A stretch of 64,000 nucleotides of DNA, taken from a virus. The stretch is from the IMG/VR virus record IMGVR_UViG_3300030085_002431, positions 1 through 64,000 of that record, one strand, 5' to 3'. The notes beneath the pieces are model-generated. The model worked only from the letters and a program-made list of their open reading frames with translations. It ran no database searches and was not told the DNA's origin. Shown here one piece after another: positions 36,012 to 46,026 of this stretch. The number at the start of each line of letters is the position of its first letter. The first letter of the stretch is position 1. The position numbers and the translations under genes were made by a program.

Positions 36012-38539
36012 ATAACGAGGAGTTAACACACGAGCAGAAGAAGCAGAAAATTATTGATGCTTATGAAGCAGCTAGGGCAAATGGTGAGCAGGAACCAGAT
36101 GCAAGTCCTACTACTAAAAAGGAATTTATTGTTGGTTGCTATACCGCAGAGGATTGGGTAGAAATTCATGCTCTTTTGACCTCAGAGGATACATCCGAAG
36201 ACAATGTTCCTTCAGAGAGTATTCCATGCTGCAATGAGATATTGCATAGCCCTAAAAGAGGAATATATTCATTAACAGACCCAGAAGCAGAGGCATTGAG
36301 GGATCATCCAAAAGTAGAGTATGTAAATGTTAACGCAGCAAAATATCCTGGAACATTCGCAGTCAATCCACTTGAAGTTACTGAATTAAATCTTACAGAT
36401 GGAAGATTTTATCGTTATGACAATACCGTAAAGCACCAGAAAGCAATTTCTACTAGTGGCATCAGACCAACTAACCCTGGTGTAGACCTTTTAAATAGAG
36501 GAAGTTGGCAGTTACACAGACATACACAGGCTGTAGACCCATGGTTGAGTGCTTCAAGTACAAGTTCAATTATTGAAACTAGGCATCAACAACTTGGTGA
36601 CGGTAGTGATGTTGATATTATTGTGTGTGACCAAGATATGTGGTTTGGTCATATTGAATTTCAAAATAATTTAGAAACAGGTCCAACAAGATATAGAGGA
36701 GGAAATGTACTTCCAGGAAATGGAACGTGTGATATTCTCGATTTAATCCTTGATGCTCCGTATTACCTAGACCCTGATTTTTTTGATGCAGATCCAGCAC
36801 AGAGATTGATGACTCGTTGGGATGGGACAATAGTTCCAACAGAGACAGCAGCACATAATTGGTGGGAAAATAATAGTACTACATATCGTTCTTCAAAGTT
36901 TGTAAGTCAAAGCCAGGGTGGAAGTGCTAGTGGAGTTTTTGACTTTGGTCAAATAATGATTGAATCTGGTTACACCAGAGCAAATAGTAATGGTAGTAAT
37001 ACTTCATATCATACTGGATCTGGATACCATGGTACTCCATGTGCTTCTCAGTCATATGGTAGGCAATATGGATGGGCATTTAATGCTAATAAGTGGTTTT
37101 TGAATCTTTATGGTTCAAATTCCCATAGTTTTGAGGTTGGTTTCGATTTACAGAAAGTTTTCCATAATTGCAAACCAATTAATCCTACGTATGGAACAAA
37201 AGATCCAACAATTTCTAGTAATAGTTGGAGTAATAGATTCACACCAGCATCTAGTGGATATTATTGGCATAGACCTGCAACAATTGATGGTACTACTAAT
37301 GGAGTTTCATATTCCAGTAAACCAGCATTTATGAATAATTATAATTCTAATACTAGAGCAGCACCTTATGCTCCAAACTCCGTTCTTACTGCTGGAGAAG
37401 AGATGATTGATGCTGGAGTAATTTTTGTATGTGCTGCAGGTAACAGACATCAATTGAATGTTCCTAGTGACGATGTAGATTTCAACAACTATGATGGATC
37501 ATCATCCAATGTTTCATTAGAAAATTCCAAATCAACTTCTTATTATGGTAATGGAATGTATGGGTTAGAGTATTATAGAACTCATAATAGAATTGGATTC
37601 CCAGGACAAATTGGAGTTCAAACTTCCACAACACCATGGACTTACAGAACAATTAATGTTGGTGCTCTAGATGATTTACATAGTAATAACAAAGAAAGAT
37701 TAGTATATTATACCAATCGAGGTCCAGGAGTAGATGTATATGCTACGTCTGACTATTCTCTTGCTGCTAGTGATGACAATTATCCAGGAACAATAACAAA
37801 TCGTTATGATAAGTATTACACCATCGATGGCACTCAATCTGTAGAATCTAGAGATTGTTTGTTTAATGGTACAAGTTCTGCATGTCCAATCTTTGTTGGT
37901 CTTTTAGCAACTAAAGTTCAGTATAATAGAAGTTGGACTTATGCTGATTGTAAAACTTGGATTAATTCAATTACTCCACAGTCAACCAGTGATTTTAATT
38001 ACATAGCACGTCCAGACACACCAACTCATTCCAACTGGTCAGTACAGAATTCTGCTTGGGAACCTTCCAATACACTAATTGTGGCATGGGATAAACCAAC
38101 AGGAAACGAACCTGGGGTTACTTTTGAGCAAGACTTCCTGAATACACCAACACCAAATCTCCCCTCAGTTATTGAAGGAACTACCCTTAGTGTCAGTATT
38201 ACCACTGATGCTTCAGATGGAACTTATTATTACTCATGTGAAAAGGATGATTTTGGGTCAAATATTGAAGGAAATGATTTCCAAAGTCTATCATTGACTG
38301 GAAGTTTCACCATTTCATCTGGAACTGGAACAGTAAATATTCCCATCAAATCTGGAATTCTTAGCAATAACCAAACAGAATCTTTTAGATTCCGAATTCG
38401 CACAGGTTCTACTACTGGACCAGTTGTTGCGACATCTCAAGATTTCCAAATTACAGATGCACCAGAACCAAATCCATTTGTATTTGCAACAGGTGAAGGT
38501 TTGAGTTTCAGCGGAAGCATCAGTATTCGTTTTGAGTAA
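36008..38539 (+). CDS. Subtilisin-like serine protease (S8) in the virion module, 843 aa
   Basis: A subtilase with a complete triad by motif. Asp is D208 in DVDIIVCDQD. His is H341 in HGTPCASQSYG, a kexin-like HGTxCA form of the S8 His motif. The oxyanion Asn is N479 in VCAAGNR. Ser is S623 in NGTSSACP. Residues 1-140 are an acidic leader and propeptide-like domain. About 130 residues separate Asp and His, more than in bacterial subtilisins. Residues about 700-843 are a beta-sandwich tail (SVIEGTTLSVSITTD, ESFRFRIRTG). It begins within the stop of the fibre gene (ATGA). It has no signal peptide and is probably virion-bound: it may process fibres or degrade host surface proteins. Which of these applies cannot be read from sequence. 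Confidence 0.85.
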   Translation: MNNEELTHEQKKQKIIDAYEAARANGEQEPDASPTTKKEFIVGCYTAEDWVEIHALLTSEDTSEDNVPSESIPCCNEILHSPKRGIYSLTDPEAEALRDHPKVEYVNVNAAKYPGTFAVNPLEVTELNLTDGRFYRYDNTVKHQKAISTSGIRPTNPGVDLLNRGSWQLHRHTQAVDPWLSASSTSSIIETRHQQLGDGSDVDIIVCDQDMWFGHIEFQNNLETGPTRYRGGNVLPGNGTCDILDLILDAPYYLDPDFFDADPAQRLMTRWDGTIVPTETAAHNWWENNSTTYRSSKFVSQSQGGSASGVFDFGQIMIESGYTRANSNGSNTSYHTGSGYHGTPCASQSYGRQYGWAFNANKWFLNLYGSNSHSFEVGFDLQKVFHNCKPINPTYGTKDPTISSNSWSNRFTPASSGYYWHRPATIDGTTNGVSYSSKPAFMNNYNSNTRAAPYAPNSVLTAGEEMIDAGVIFVCAAGNRHQLNVPSDDVDFNNYDGSSSNVSLENSKSTSYYGNGMYGLEYYRTHNRIGFPGQIGVQTSTTPWTYRTINVGALDDLHSNNKERLVYYTNRGPGVDVYATSDYSLAASDDNYPGTITNRYDKYYTIDGTQSVESRDCLFNGTSSACPIFVGLLATKVQYNRSWTYADCKTWINSITPQSTSDFNYIARPDTPTHSNWSVQNSAWEPSNTLIVAWDKPTGNEPGVTFEQDFLNTPTPNLPSVIEGTTLSVSITTDASDGTYYYSCEKDDFGSNIEGNDFQSLSLTGSFTISSGTGTVNIPIKSGILSNNQTESFRFRIRTGSTTGPVVATSQDFQITDAPEPNPFVFATGEGLSFSGSISIRFE

Positions 38540-38546
38540 ATAAATA
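38539..38546 (+). promoter_or_regulatory. Late promoter motif (AATAAATA)
   Basis: AATAAATA overlaps the end of the subtilase stop codon and lies 17 bases before the next ATG. A second overlapping frame of the motif (AGTAAATA) starts at 38535. Confidence 0.5.
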
Positions 38547-38563
38547 GTTAAAAAGTATCTCTG

Positions 38564-39913
38564 ATGGCTAATAAAGGATTCGGTATAAGAGAACTAACAC
38601 TTATTGAAGGTGCTGGAACTCCGAAATTATCAGTACCTCAAAATTTAGATATTGATGCAGTAGTTGTAGGTATCAGCACTGGACTGGTTGTTGGTGGTGC
38701 TGTGACTATTGCTGGACCTCTTGGAGTAGCAACTATAACATCAACGGGTCGAATCACTGCAACAGAAATTAATGCAGAGTATTATTTTACCGAGTCTGCT
38801 GATAATAATTCCGATTATAATATCCCATTCATGGGAGATGCTACTGGTGGTAATAGTTATTCAGCTCTTCAGGTTGACAATAGTGTATTACAATTCAATC
38901 CTGGCACTAATATACTTAAAACCAATAACCTAGAGGCTTTTGGGTATATTGATGCTGGTAATGGATACATAGGTGATGGTTCACAATTAACAGGAATTGT
39001 TACTTCTGTTGTTGCTGGTAGTGACGTTACAGTTTCACAAACAGGTGGAACAGTAACTATTAATTCAACATCTGGTGTTGGATCGGATGCAAGTGTTAAT
39101 ACAACAGGAATTATTACTGCAGCATCTTTTGATTCAACTGGATTTGGTGCTGCAACGATTCGTGTAGCAGTTGGAAATACACTAAACATTGAAGCTCCAA
39201 TTGTTGCTGTTTCTACTGATATGACAGTAGGTGGTTTAGCAACTATACCTAATTTAAGTGTACCAACACTTGCTGATTTGCCAGTAATTGGACCTGGATT
39301 AGGACAAACAACAAGACTTAATGCAAATCAGGTAGCAATTTCAACTAACTGTAGTATTGGTAATGACCTTACCATTGGAGGAAATATAGGTCTAACTGGA
39401 AATATCAATTCAAATGGTGGAACACTGAATATAAATGCCAATGATTTCCGTGTATTTAATAGTGCAGGAACTGTCAAGAAATTTGATGTCACTAATAGTA
39501 GTGGAATTGTTGCAGACGCAGATTTTGATATCAATGGTCAACTAACAGCCAATTCATATAGAACAGCAACTACGGTAGGTGATGGTCAAGATTTGAGTTA
39601 TGGAATAGTTTATAGCATTGCTGCAAATTCTGGTCAATATCGTATATCTGGTCCAGGTGTTGTAAATACTGTTGATGACCCAACATTATACTTACATAGA
39701 GGATTTACATATGTCTTCGTAAACACAGCTGGTGGTAGTCACCCATTCCGCATCCAGTATACAGGAACAAGCACTGGATATGGCAGTACCTATCTAAGTG
39801 GCAACCAAAGTGGCACACAGGTCTTTACAGTGCCCTTTGATGCTCCATCTACTCTTGAATATGAATGTGTATACCATAGCACCATGAAGGGTAGTCTAAT
39901 TATTCCTACTTGA
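38564..39913 (+). CDS. Tail fibre protein with C-terminal cupredoxin domain, 449 aa
   Basis: A fibre protein whose N-terminus (GFGIRELTLIEGAGTPKLSV) differs from the other fibres, followed by shaft motifs they share (GDGSQLTGIVTS, VVAGSDVTVSQTGGTVTI). Residues about 345-449 are a cupredoxin-like domain of the same type as the two in the 974-residue fibre. It has 'DPTLYLHRGFTYVFVN', H393 in GGSHPFRIQ, and C435-x2-H438-x2-M441 near the very end, so all four type-1 copper ligands are present. The stop TGA lies inside the -35 element of the promoter at 39910, which ends the operon and starts a new unit. It is probably a receptor-binding or decoration fibre. Confidence 0.8.
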   Translation: MANKGFGIRELTLIEGAGTPKLSVPQNLDIDAVVVGISTGLVVGGAVTIAGPLGVATITSTGRITATEINAEYYFTESADNNSDYNIPFMGDATGGNSYSALQVDNSVLQFNPGTNILKTNNLEAFGYIDAGNGYIGDGSQLTGIVTSVVAGSDVTVSQTGGTVTINSTSGVGSDASVNTTGIITAASFDSTGFGAATIRVAVGNTLNIEAPIVAVSTDMTVGGLATIPNLSVPTLADLPVIGPGLGQTTRLNANQVAISTNCSIGNDLTIGGNIGLTGNINSNGGTLNINANDFRVFNSAGTVKKFDVTNSSGIVADADFDINGQLTANSYRTATTVGDGQDLSYGIVYSIAANSGQYRISGPGVVNTVDDPTLYLHRGFTYVFVNTAGGSHPFRIQYTGTSTGYGSTYLSGNQSGTQVFTVPFDAPSTLEYECVYHSTMKGSLIIPT

Positions 39914-39939
39914 CAAGACTATTTGAATACGTTTATAAT
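39910..39939 (+). promoter_or_regulatory. Consensus sigma70-type promoter (TTGACA, 18 bp, TATAAT)
   Basis: TTGACA (39910-39915) and TATAAT (39934-39939) are both perfect consensus hexamers, separated by 18 bases. The -35 box overlaps the stop codon of the cupredoxin fibre. Such a promoter would be read by host RNA polymerase without phage late factors, which is unusual in a late structural region. Transcription would start near 39946 and pass through the structured leader into the 1,965-residue gene. Confidence 0.65.
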
Positions 39940-39945
39940 GAGTCT

Positions 39946-40124
39946 GTGGACGGTCAAAGGTGACTTATATCCTTAAAGACCAGATTCTAACTAACCTAAA
40001 TAGTCAAATATGGAAGGTTTCTAGTGACTTATAAGGAAATAAAAGTTGCTGAGATTGGACAGAGTGTTGCGAGTATGCTCTGTTTAGAAACCTTTGTACG
40101 CATTAGAGAGAGGATGCGTTAAGT
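39946..40124 (+). ncRNA. Structured leader RNA or small RNA candidate
   Basis: This gap of about 180 bases has no open frame but several inverted repeats. GGTC-a-AAGG pairs with CCTT-aaa-GACC (39952-39981). A 10-base perfect pair, AAGGTTTCTA with TAGAAACCTT (40014-40023 and 40085-40094), encloses ACAGAG/CTCTGT (40059-40064 and 40078-40083). ACGCAT/ATGCGT (40098-40103 and 40114-40119) holds the ribosome binding site GAGAGAGG in its loop, just before the ATG at 40125. TGACTTATA is repeated directly at 39961 and 40025. A CCTAAATA late-type motif lies at 39995. It could be a translational control leader or a separate RNA. No known RNA family is recognised. Confidence 0.45.
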
Positions 40125-43100
40125 ATGGCTCTCTTTCAATACAACCAAAACAGCATAGTTCCGTTTAGTAGTATTGATTATGGATTTATTAGTGAAACAC
40201 ATACAACATCGGAAGACGAAGGAGATTTAGCAGTAGTTGCTCAGACTACTATTGCTCCAGATGATATTGTCTCCACATATAGTGGTAGTCTTAACATCGT
40301 AACTATTGCCAATACTGGCACTGGTGTTGGAGAGTATGGTGGATTTAATGTAGGAAGACATATTAAATTTACTGGAACAGGTACAAGGTCATTTAGTTTT
40401 GCATTTGATACGAGTAATCGTGAAGAGATAACATTCTCAGTTATTCGTGGTAATGATTCAAATGGTGGTGAACTTACTGATAGTGGTGAAGACCTTTTAT
40501 TTGAATATTCAACTAATGGTGGAAGCACTTGGACTGGAACTCAGACTTTAGTTGCATATAATGATACTACATTTGATACTTTAAATGATGTTACTGTAAC
40601 ACTACCTACAGCAGCAAGAGTATCTAATGCACAGTTTAGAATTAGACAAGCAAGTAATAGTGGTTCTAATTATGACCAATGGGGTGTAACTGCGGTTACT
40701 ATTGGTGGTGAGATACTTACTACTGAAGATTATGGATTCTTAACACCTAATAGTGGTCCTGCGAATCCATACGGTAGACTTAAGATTGTTACAGAGTTTG
40801 CAAACGAAAGACTTGCAAGAACAAGTGTCGGTGGATTTGGATTCCTCCTTCATGGAGATACAAGAATTTTCGTCTTGCCGATTCACGTCGGTTCTGGTTA
40901 TCTCCGACCTGTTGGTCGTGTTGTGGACAGAAGGACAGCCAGACAACTTGGATCTGGCTCCTTCTCAGCCTTCATTGGTTCTGCAGAGGTAAGAAGCAAT
41001 GCAGAGGAAAGTAGAGGTCTATTCAGAATTAGTGGCTCTGCCACAGATAAGCATTTAGAAAATTACGTTGGTGTTGGTAAGCTCAAATTCGCACCAACTA
41101 ATCGTCAACAACCAGGATTCCCAGATTCTTCTGCTGAAGTTAAATTCTCACCAGCAACGAGACCTGCACAGGGACTATTCCCAATCAGGGGTGAGGCTAA
41201 TGTTAATGTTCAGTATCATCAGACGGTTGAAGGTATATTACCTATCGTCAGTGGATCTGCACAAGCAGATAGAGTTGCATATGATTATAACGAATCTTCT
41301 GTAGTCAATGTAGAGACCATTGATTATGGTTTAGTTACTGATGTAACTGCTGACCAGAAGATTAGTGATTATGCTAACGTACAAATTAGTACATTAGCAA
41401 ATGAAGTAGTTGCCAACTTTGGTGAGCATCCAAATTCAGAGAATTACGGCAGTATTTCTCTTGATCCAGAGCAGTCTATTAACACTGTTGGATATAATCA
41501 TATTGATTATGGTTCTATTGCCGATGATGAAAATAGATTCCCATTCGGTAAGTTCCAGTTTGAAGATGAGGGTGACCCAAGATTTGAGTCTGCCAGAATT
41601 GGTATTAGAGTTAGACCTGTTACACCTGGTCCAACATTTAGACTTGCTGGTGAAGCAGGTGTCTTTACTCTACCAATTCACTTTGGTGAAGGATTTACCA
41701 GACTTGGTGGTACTGCAACCACAAGAATTAGAGCAGTCTACTATGGTTCTGGTACATTCTCCAAGTTTGGTGGATCTGCAGAATCTACAGGTGTTGCAGA
41801 AAGAAGAACTGTTCTCTTCAATGTTAAGGGTGATGCACACGCAGTTGTTCGTTTCGTATATATTGGTTCTGGTACACTATTCTCAATTGTCAGCAAGTCT
41901 GAGTCTACAGCAATTGTAGAAAAATCTTCTGCACTATTCAAGTTTACTGGTGCTGGTGTCGAGAAGAATACCGAAGCATATTCAGGAAAAGGTTCTCTCT
42001 TTGGATTTGTATCCAGTTCCGAATCGAAAGTTGTTCAGAGCACTTCCTCTGGACTGTTCAAGTTTACTGGTTCTGGTGTCGAGAAGAATACAGAGAACTA
42101 CGTTGGTCAAGGTTCACTATTCGCAGTTGTCAGCAAAACAGAATCCACAGTTGTTCAGAGCACTGCACAGGCACTGTTCAGATTTACTGGTGCAATTACA
42201 AACGAGCATGTCAGATACCATCAGTTTGGTACTGGTTCACTCTTTGGTCTTTCAAGTACTTCTTATGCAGAGAAGGTTGCATACGATTACAACGAAGATT
42301 CGATTGTCAATGTAGAGCATGAAAATTATGGATTTATTACTGATGCGACTGCTGACCAGAAGATTAGTGATTATGCTAATGAGCAGATTAGCACCTATGC
42401 AAATGAGGTAGTCTTTAACTTTGGTCAGCATCCAAATTCTGAAGACTTTGGTCACATCTCTATTGACCCAGAGCAATCTATTCATACTCATGGTTATAAC
42501 CATGTTGATTATGGATTCATTAATACCACTAATAGATTCCCATTTGGTGGATTTACCTTCGACGATGGCAGTGTTACCTCTGCAACTTCCAAGTTCCAGG
42601 TCAGACTACCTGTTCAAGGTCCTGTATTCCAGGTTAAAGGTGCTGCTGATGTTTATGTACTTCCAGTACATATTGGTGGTGGAGTTACCAGACTTGGTGG
42701 AAATGCCAGAATCAGAATCAGAGCAGTCTACTATGGATCTGGTACTGCATTCTCCTTCGTCAGTGGTGCGGAAGTTACTTGTTCTGTTCCACCAACAGAG
42801 GCACCACTTCTCGACTTCAATGGTACTGCAAGAGAGAGATTTGGAAAGGGCAATTACGATGGCACTGGCACATTCTCTGCATTTACTGGTGCTGCAGAAT
42901 CTACTGTTATCAACAGTGCAGCATCGGGTCTCTTCAAGTTTGTCGGTACTGCTACAGAGAAGAATACCGAAAATTATGTTGGAAATGGTTCTCTCTTTGG
43001 ATTTGTTACAAAGACAGAATCTACTGTTATCAACAGTGCAGCATCTGGACTCTTCAAATTCCTTGGTGGAGCAGTCGAGAAGAACACCGAAAATTATGTT

Positions 43101-46022
43101 GGTTCTGGTACTCTATTTGGATTCGACAGTTCTACAGAAGCAACAGAAGTCACCAGCAAAGCAGACGGTCTCTTCAAGATTTCTGGAGCAGCAACAGACA
43201 TACAAGTTGTATTCAGTCATCGTGGTTCTGGTTCACTCTTCGGAATTGTTGGTCATGCCGAGGCAGTCACATTTGATTATAACTGTCATTCCTCAATTGT
43301 TAATATTGGGGCAGATAATTATGGATTCATCACTGAATCTATATCTGACCAGACAATTTCCGATTATGCTAATGAGCAGATTAGCACCTATGCAAATGAG
43401 GTAGTTTCTGACTTTGGTATTGATCAAAGAACTGAGTCCTTTGGTCATATCTCTATTGACCCTGAACAGTCTATCAATACTCATGGTTATAACCATGAAA
43501 ATTATGGACTTATTACTGAACCAGAAGGTGGTAATAAGTTCCCATGTGTCCACATCCATATTGGTGGAGAAAGACTTACAGAATCCAGAGCACGAGGTTA
43601 TGCTGGTTCTGGTACATTCTCTGCATTCATTGGTGCTGCAGAAGTTGTTGCTCAAACCGACGATACCTTTGGACTATTCAAAGTTCATGGTTCTGCTGGT
43701 GTTGTTGCTTCCCTATCCCATGTTGGTTCTGGTGAAATCAATATTGGTGACTCTGGAATTGATAAGTTTGTTAAGGTCCAGTTCTCCCCACCAACCACTG
43801 GTGTTCTATTCAAGTTCTCTGGTGGACTGGATGTCAGTGGTGTCAAGGAGAGACCATCCGACCTCAAGGCAACATTTGTGGAAGTTGGACATGCAAAACT
43901 CCGCATTGCTGGAGATGCATTTACTACCTTCCATCTTGGACATATTGGAAGTGGTCAATTCGATATCAATGGCAATGCTATCGAGAAGCATACCGAAGCA
44001 TACCTTGGTTCTGGTTCTCTCTTCGCATTCACTGGTGGAGCAGAAAGTCTCACTGTCGATCTTCCAGAATTTGCAACTCTATTCAGATTTGCAGGCAACG
44101 GTATCGAGAAGAATACCGAAAATTATGTTGGTCGTGGTGCTCTGTTTGGATTCGTTTCCAAGACAGAATCTACAACTTCTGCGGAACAACCAAAAGTACT
44201 CTTCAATATCGAAGGTGCTTCTGTCAACAAAATCCTATTCCACTATCCTGGTTCTGGTACATTCTCCAAGTTTGGTGGTGCGGCAGAAGCAAGAGCAGTT
44301 GTCAAGAAAGCAGGTGGTCTGTTCACATTCAGTGGCAACGCACCAGAATCTATCACTCCTGCACCAGAAATTGGTTCTGGTTCTCTATTCACATTTGTTG
44401 GAAAGACAGAAGCATTTGCTGCAAGCGACGACTTTGCACCACCACTATTCAAGATTGGTGGAGATGCAATCATTGGATTCTCTCTTGGTATTATTGGTCG
44501 TGGTGGACTCGATGTTCTTCAGAAAGTCACCAAACTCGACGTTGAAGGCAAAAACAGATTTGTCGGTGCTCAAGAAAGAAGAGCAGTCAACAATCCTGCT
44601 TCTGTACTATTCAGCATCGACGGAAACGTCAAAATCTTCTTTGTCTTCCAAGAAGTTGGTGGTGGATTCACCAGAATTGGTGGAGAAGCATTCACCGAAG
44701 TTACACCTAGACATACTGGTCGTGGTAAGACTTCTCTACATGGTGATGTCACCATGTCTGCTTCCCTATCTCATATTGGATCGGGAACAATCTTCGGATT
44801 TATTGGTGGAGCAGAATCTCGTGCAATAGACCTACCACCACAAAAGGGACTACTCAGATTTGCTGGTACTTCATCAGAAGCATTCCAACGTGGACCAGAA
44901 ATTGGTACTGCTTCTCTACAAATCAAGTCTTCCGACGTATTTGTCAGATTCAAACTCAGTCATATTTCAGATGGTTCCAGAATCCATGTCGATGGAGATG
45001 GAGCAGAAGCAAGAGTCAGACTCTACGAAGGTTCTGGTACACTCTTCGGATTCAGTGGTGCAACAGAATCTCGCACAATCGATCTTCCTCCACAGATTCC
45101 AACACTCTTCGAGTTCAGTGGAAACTCTGGAGAAAGAGAAACCAATGCACATCAAGGTACTGGTTCACTCTTCGGATTCGATTCTGCGACAGAAGTCAGA
45201 ACTGTTTCACCAGAACTTTCTGGTCTCTTCAAGGTTCAGGGTACTGGTGCGGAAGCAAAAACCAAGGTATTTACTGGTTCTGGTACATTCGACCTCAACA
45301 CCAAGACCGATGGTCTCGATGTTTCTGGCAAGCAAGTTTATATCAGTGCTCCAGAAAGAACAACTGTCAATCCACCAGAAGAGACTCAAGTATTCTCCTT
45401 CAATGGTGCCGCAGTTGCAAAAGAACTCAGGTCTCACGCAGGAAAGGGTTCACTCTTCGGATTTACAGGAGCAGCAGAATCCAGAGCAGTTGCACCAGAT
45501 TCTACGGGACTCTTCAAAGTTCAGGGTTCTGGAGAAGAATCCAGAAGTAGAATTTACTCTGGAACAGGAAGAGTATTTGGATTTACTGGTGGAGCAGAAG
45601 CAACTGCTGTTACAGAAAACGTACCAGGTTCTCTCTTCAAATTTACTGGTACTGTTACTGTTATATTTGAAAGAGCACCATTTATTGGTTCTGGTACACT
45701 CTTTGGATTCAGTGGGGCAACAGAAACTACAGCAGTTGCACCACCAGTTGCAACACTCTTCGAGTTCAATGGAAGTGGTGCGGAATCCAGAACAAGAACA
45801 TACCAAGGTTCTGGTACACTTGTCGCATTCAAGTCCGCAACTATTTCCAGACGTGTACCATACAATGCTACACAAGGACTTTTCAAACTTGCTGGAGCAC
45901 TCAAAGAATCTTTTGTTCCTTCTGGATACGTTGGTACGACTGGGGTTCAGTTCATCGGAGCATCTGCAGATAGACGAATTGAATTTGAATCACCGAAACC
46001 AACTCAGATATACATCGTTTAA
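40125..46022 (+). CDS. Giant repetitive adhesin-like protein, 1,965 aa
   Basis: Residues about 45-195 look like a jelly-roll of reelin/carbohydrate-binding type (DLLFEYSTNGGSTWTGTQTL, ARVSNAQFRIRQASNSGS). The remainder is built from two nested repeats. The short unit of about 40 residues has the pattern 'GSGSLFGF-x5-ES-x8-GLFKF-x-G-x-x-x-EKNTENYVG' and recurs dozens of times. A long unit of about 330 residues recurs three times, each beginning with YDYN and 'NYGFIT-DQKISDYANEQIS-YANEVV' (about residues 385, 720 and 1051). No catalytic motif, signal or membrane helix is seen. It is probably a long, elastic, virion surface fibre or adhesin. The start follows GAGAGAGG by 11 bases, within the hairpin described for the leader. 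C-ending codons increase towards the 3' half. Confidence 0.75.
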   Translation: MALFQYNQNSIVPFSSIDYGFISETHTTSEDEGDLAVVAQTTIAPDDIVSTYSGSLNIVTIANTGTGVGEYGGFNVGRHIKFTGTGTRSFSFAFDTSNREEITFSVIRGNDSNGGELTDSGEDLLFEYSTNGGSTWTGTQTLVAYNDTTFDTLNDVTVTLPTAARVSNAQFRIRQASNSGSNYDQWGVTAVTIGGEILTTEDYGFLTPNSGPANPYGRLKIVTEFANERLARTSVGGFGFLLHGDTRIFVLPIHVGSGYLRPVGRVVDRRTARQLGSGSFSAFIGSAEVRSNAEESRGLFRISGSATDKHLENYVGVGKLKFAPTNRQQPGFPDSSAEVKFSPATRPAQGLFPIRGEANVNVQYHQTVEGILPIVSGSAQADRVAYDYNESSVVNVETIDYGLVTDVTADQKISDYANVQISTLANEVVANFGEHPNSENYGSISLDPEQSINTVGYNHIDYGSIADDENRFPFGKFQFEDEGDPRFESARIGIRVRPVTPGPTFRLAGEAGVFTLPIHFGEGFTRLGGTATTRIRAVYYGSGTFSKFGGSAESTGVAERRTVLFNVKGDAHAVVRFVYIGSGTLFSIVSKSESTAIVEKSSALFKFTGAGVEKNTEAYSGKGSLFGFVSSSESKVVQSTSSGLFKFTGSGVEKNTENYVGQGSLFAVVSKTESTVVQSTAQALFRFTGAITNEHVRYHQFGTGSLFGLSSTSYAEKVAYDYNEDSIVNVEHENYGFITDATADQKISDYANEQISTYANEVVFNFGQHPNSEDFGHISIDPEQSIHTHGYNHVDYGFINTTNRFPFGGFTFDDGSVTSATSKFQVRLPVQGPVFQVKGAADVYVLPVHIGGGVTRLGGNARIRIRAVYYGSGTAFSFVSGAEVTCSVPPTEAPLLDFNGTARERFGKGNYDGTGTFSAFTGAAESTVINSAASGLFKFVGTATEKNTENYVGNGSLFGFVTKTESTVINSAASGLFKFLGGAVEKNTENYVGSGTLFGFDSSTEATEVTSKADGLFKISGAATDIQVVFSHRGSGSLFGIVGHAEAVTFDYNCHSSIVNIGADNYGFITESISDQTISDYANEQISTYANEVVSDFGIDQRTESFGHISIDPEQSINTHGYNHENYGLITEPEGGNKFPCVHIHIGGERLTESRARGYAGSGTFSAFIGAAEVVAQTDDTFGLFKVHGSAGVVASLSHVGSGEINIGDSGIDKFVKVQFSPPTTGVLFKFSGGLDVSGVKERPSDLKATFVEVGHAKLRIAGDAFTTFHLGHIGSGQFDINGNAIEKHTEAYLGSGSLFAFTGGAESLTVDLPEFATLFRFAGNGIEKNTENYVGRGALFGFVSKTESTTSAEQPKVLFNIEGASVNKILFHYPGSGTFSKFGGAAEARAVVKKAGGLFTFSGNAPESITPAPEIGSGSLFTFVGKTEAFAASDDFAPPLFKIGGDAIIGFSLGIIGRGGLDVLQKVTKLDVEGKNRFVGAQERRAVNNPASVLFSIDGNVKIFFVFQEVGGGFTRIGGEAFTEVTPRHTGRGKTSLHGDVTMSASLSHIGSGTIFGFIGGAESRAIDLPPQKGLLRFAGTSSEAFQRGPEIGTASLQIKSSDVFVRFKLSHISDGSRIHVDGDGAEARVRLYEGSGTLFGFSGATESRTIDLPPQIPTLFEFSGNSGERETNAHQGTGSLFGFDSATEVRTVSPELSGLFKVQGTGAEAKTKVFTGSGTFDLNTKTDGLDVSGKQVYISAPERTTVNPPEETQVFSFNGAAVAKELRSHAGKGSLFGFTGAAESRAVAPDSTGLFKVQGSGEESRSRIYSGTGRVFGFTGGAEATAVTENVPGSLFKFTGTVTVIFERAPFIGSGTLFGFSGATETTAVAPPVATLFEFNGSGAESRTRTYQGSGTLVAFKSATISRRVPYNATQGLFKLAGALKESFVPSGYVGTTGVQFIGASADRRIEFESPKPTQIYIV
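41278..43510 (+). repeat. Three approximately 1-kb direct repeats inside the repetitive adhesin gene
   Basis: Three units start near 41278, 42271 and 43264, about 993 bases apart. Between the second and third, a 44-base stretch is identical (42369-42412 and 43362-43405). Smaller near-identical blocks encoding EKNTENYVG recur at about 42080, 42957, 43077 and 44107. The DNA-level identity points to recent duplication or ongoing recombination. Confidence 0.75.
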
Positions 46023-46026
46023 GGCT

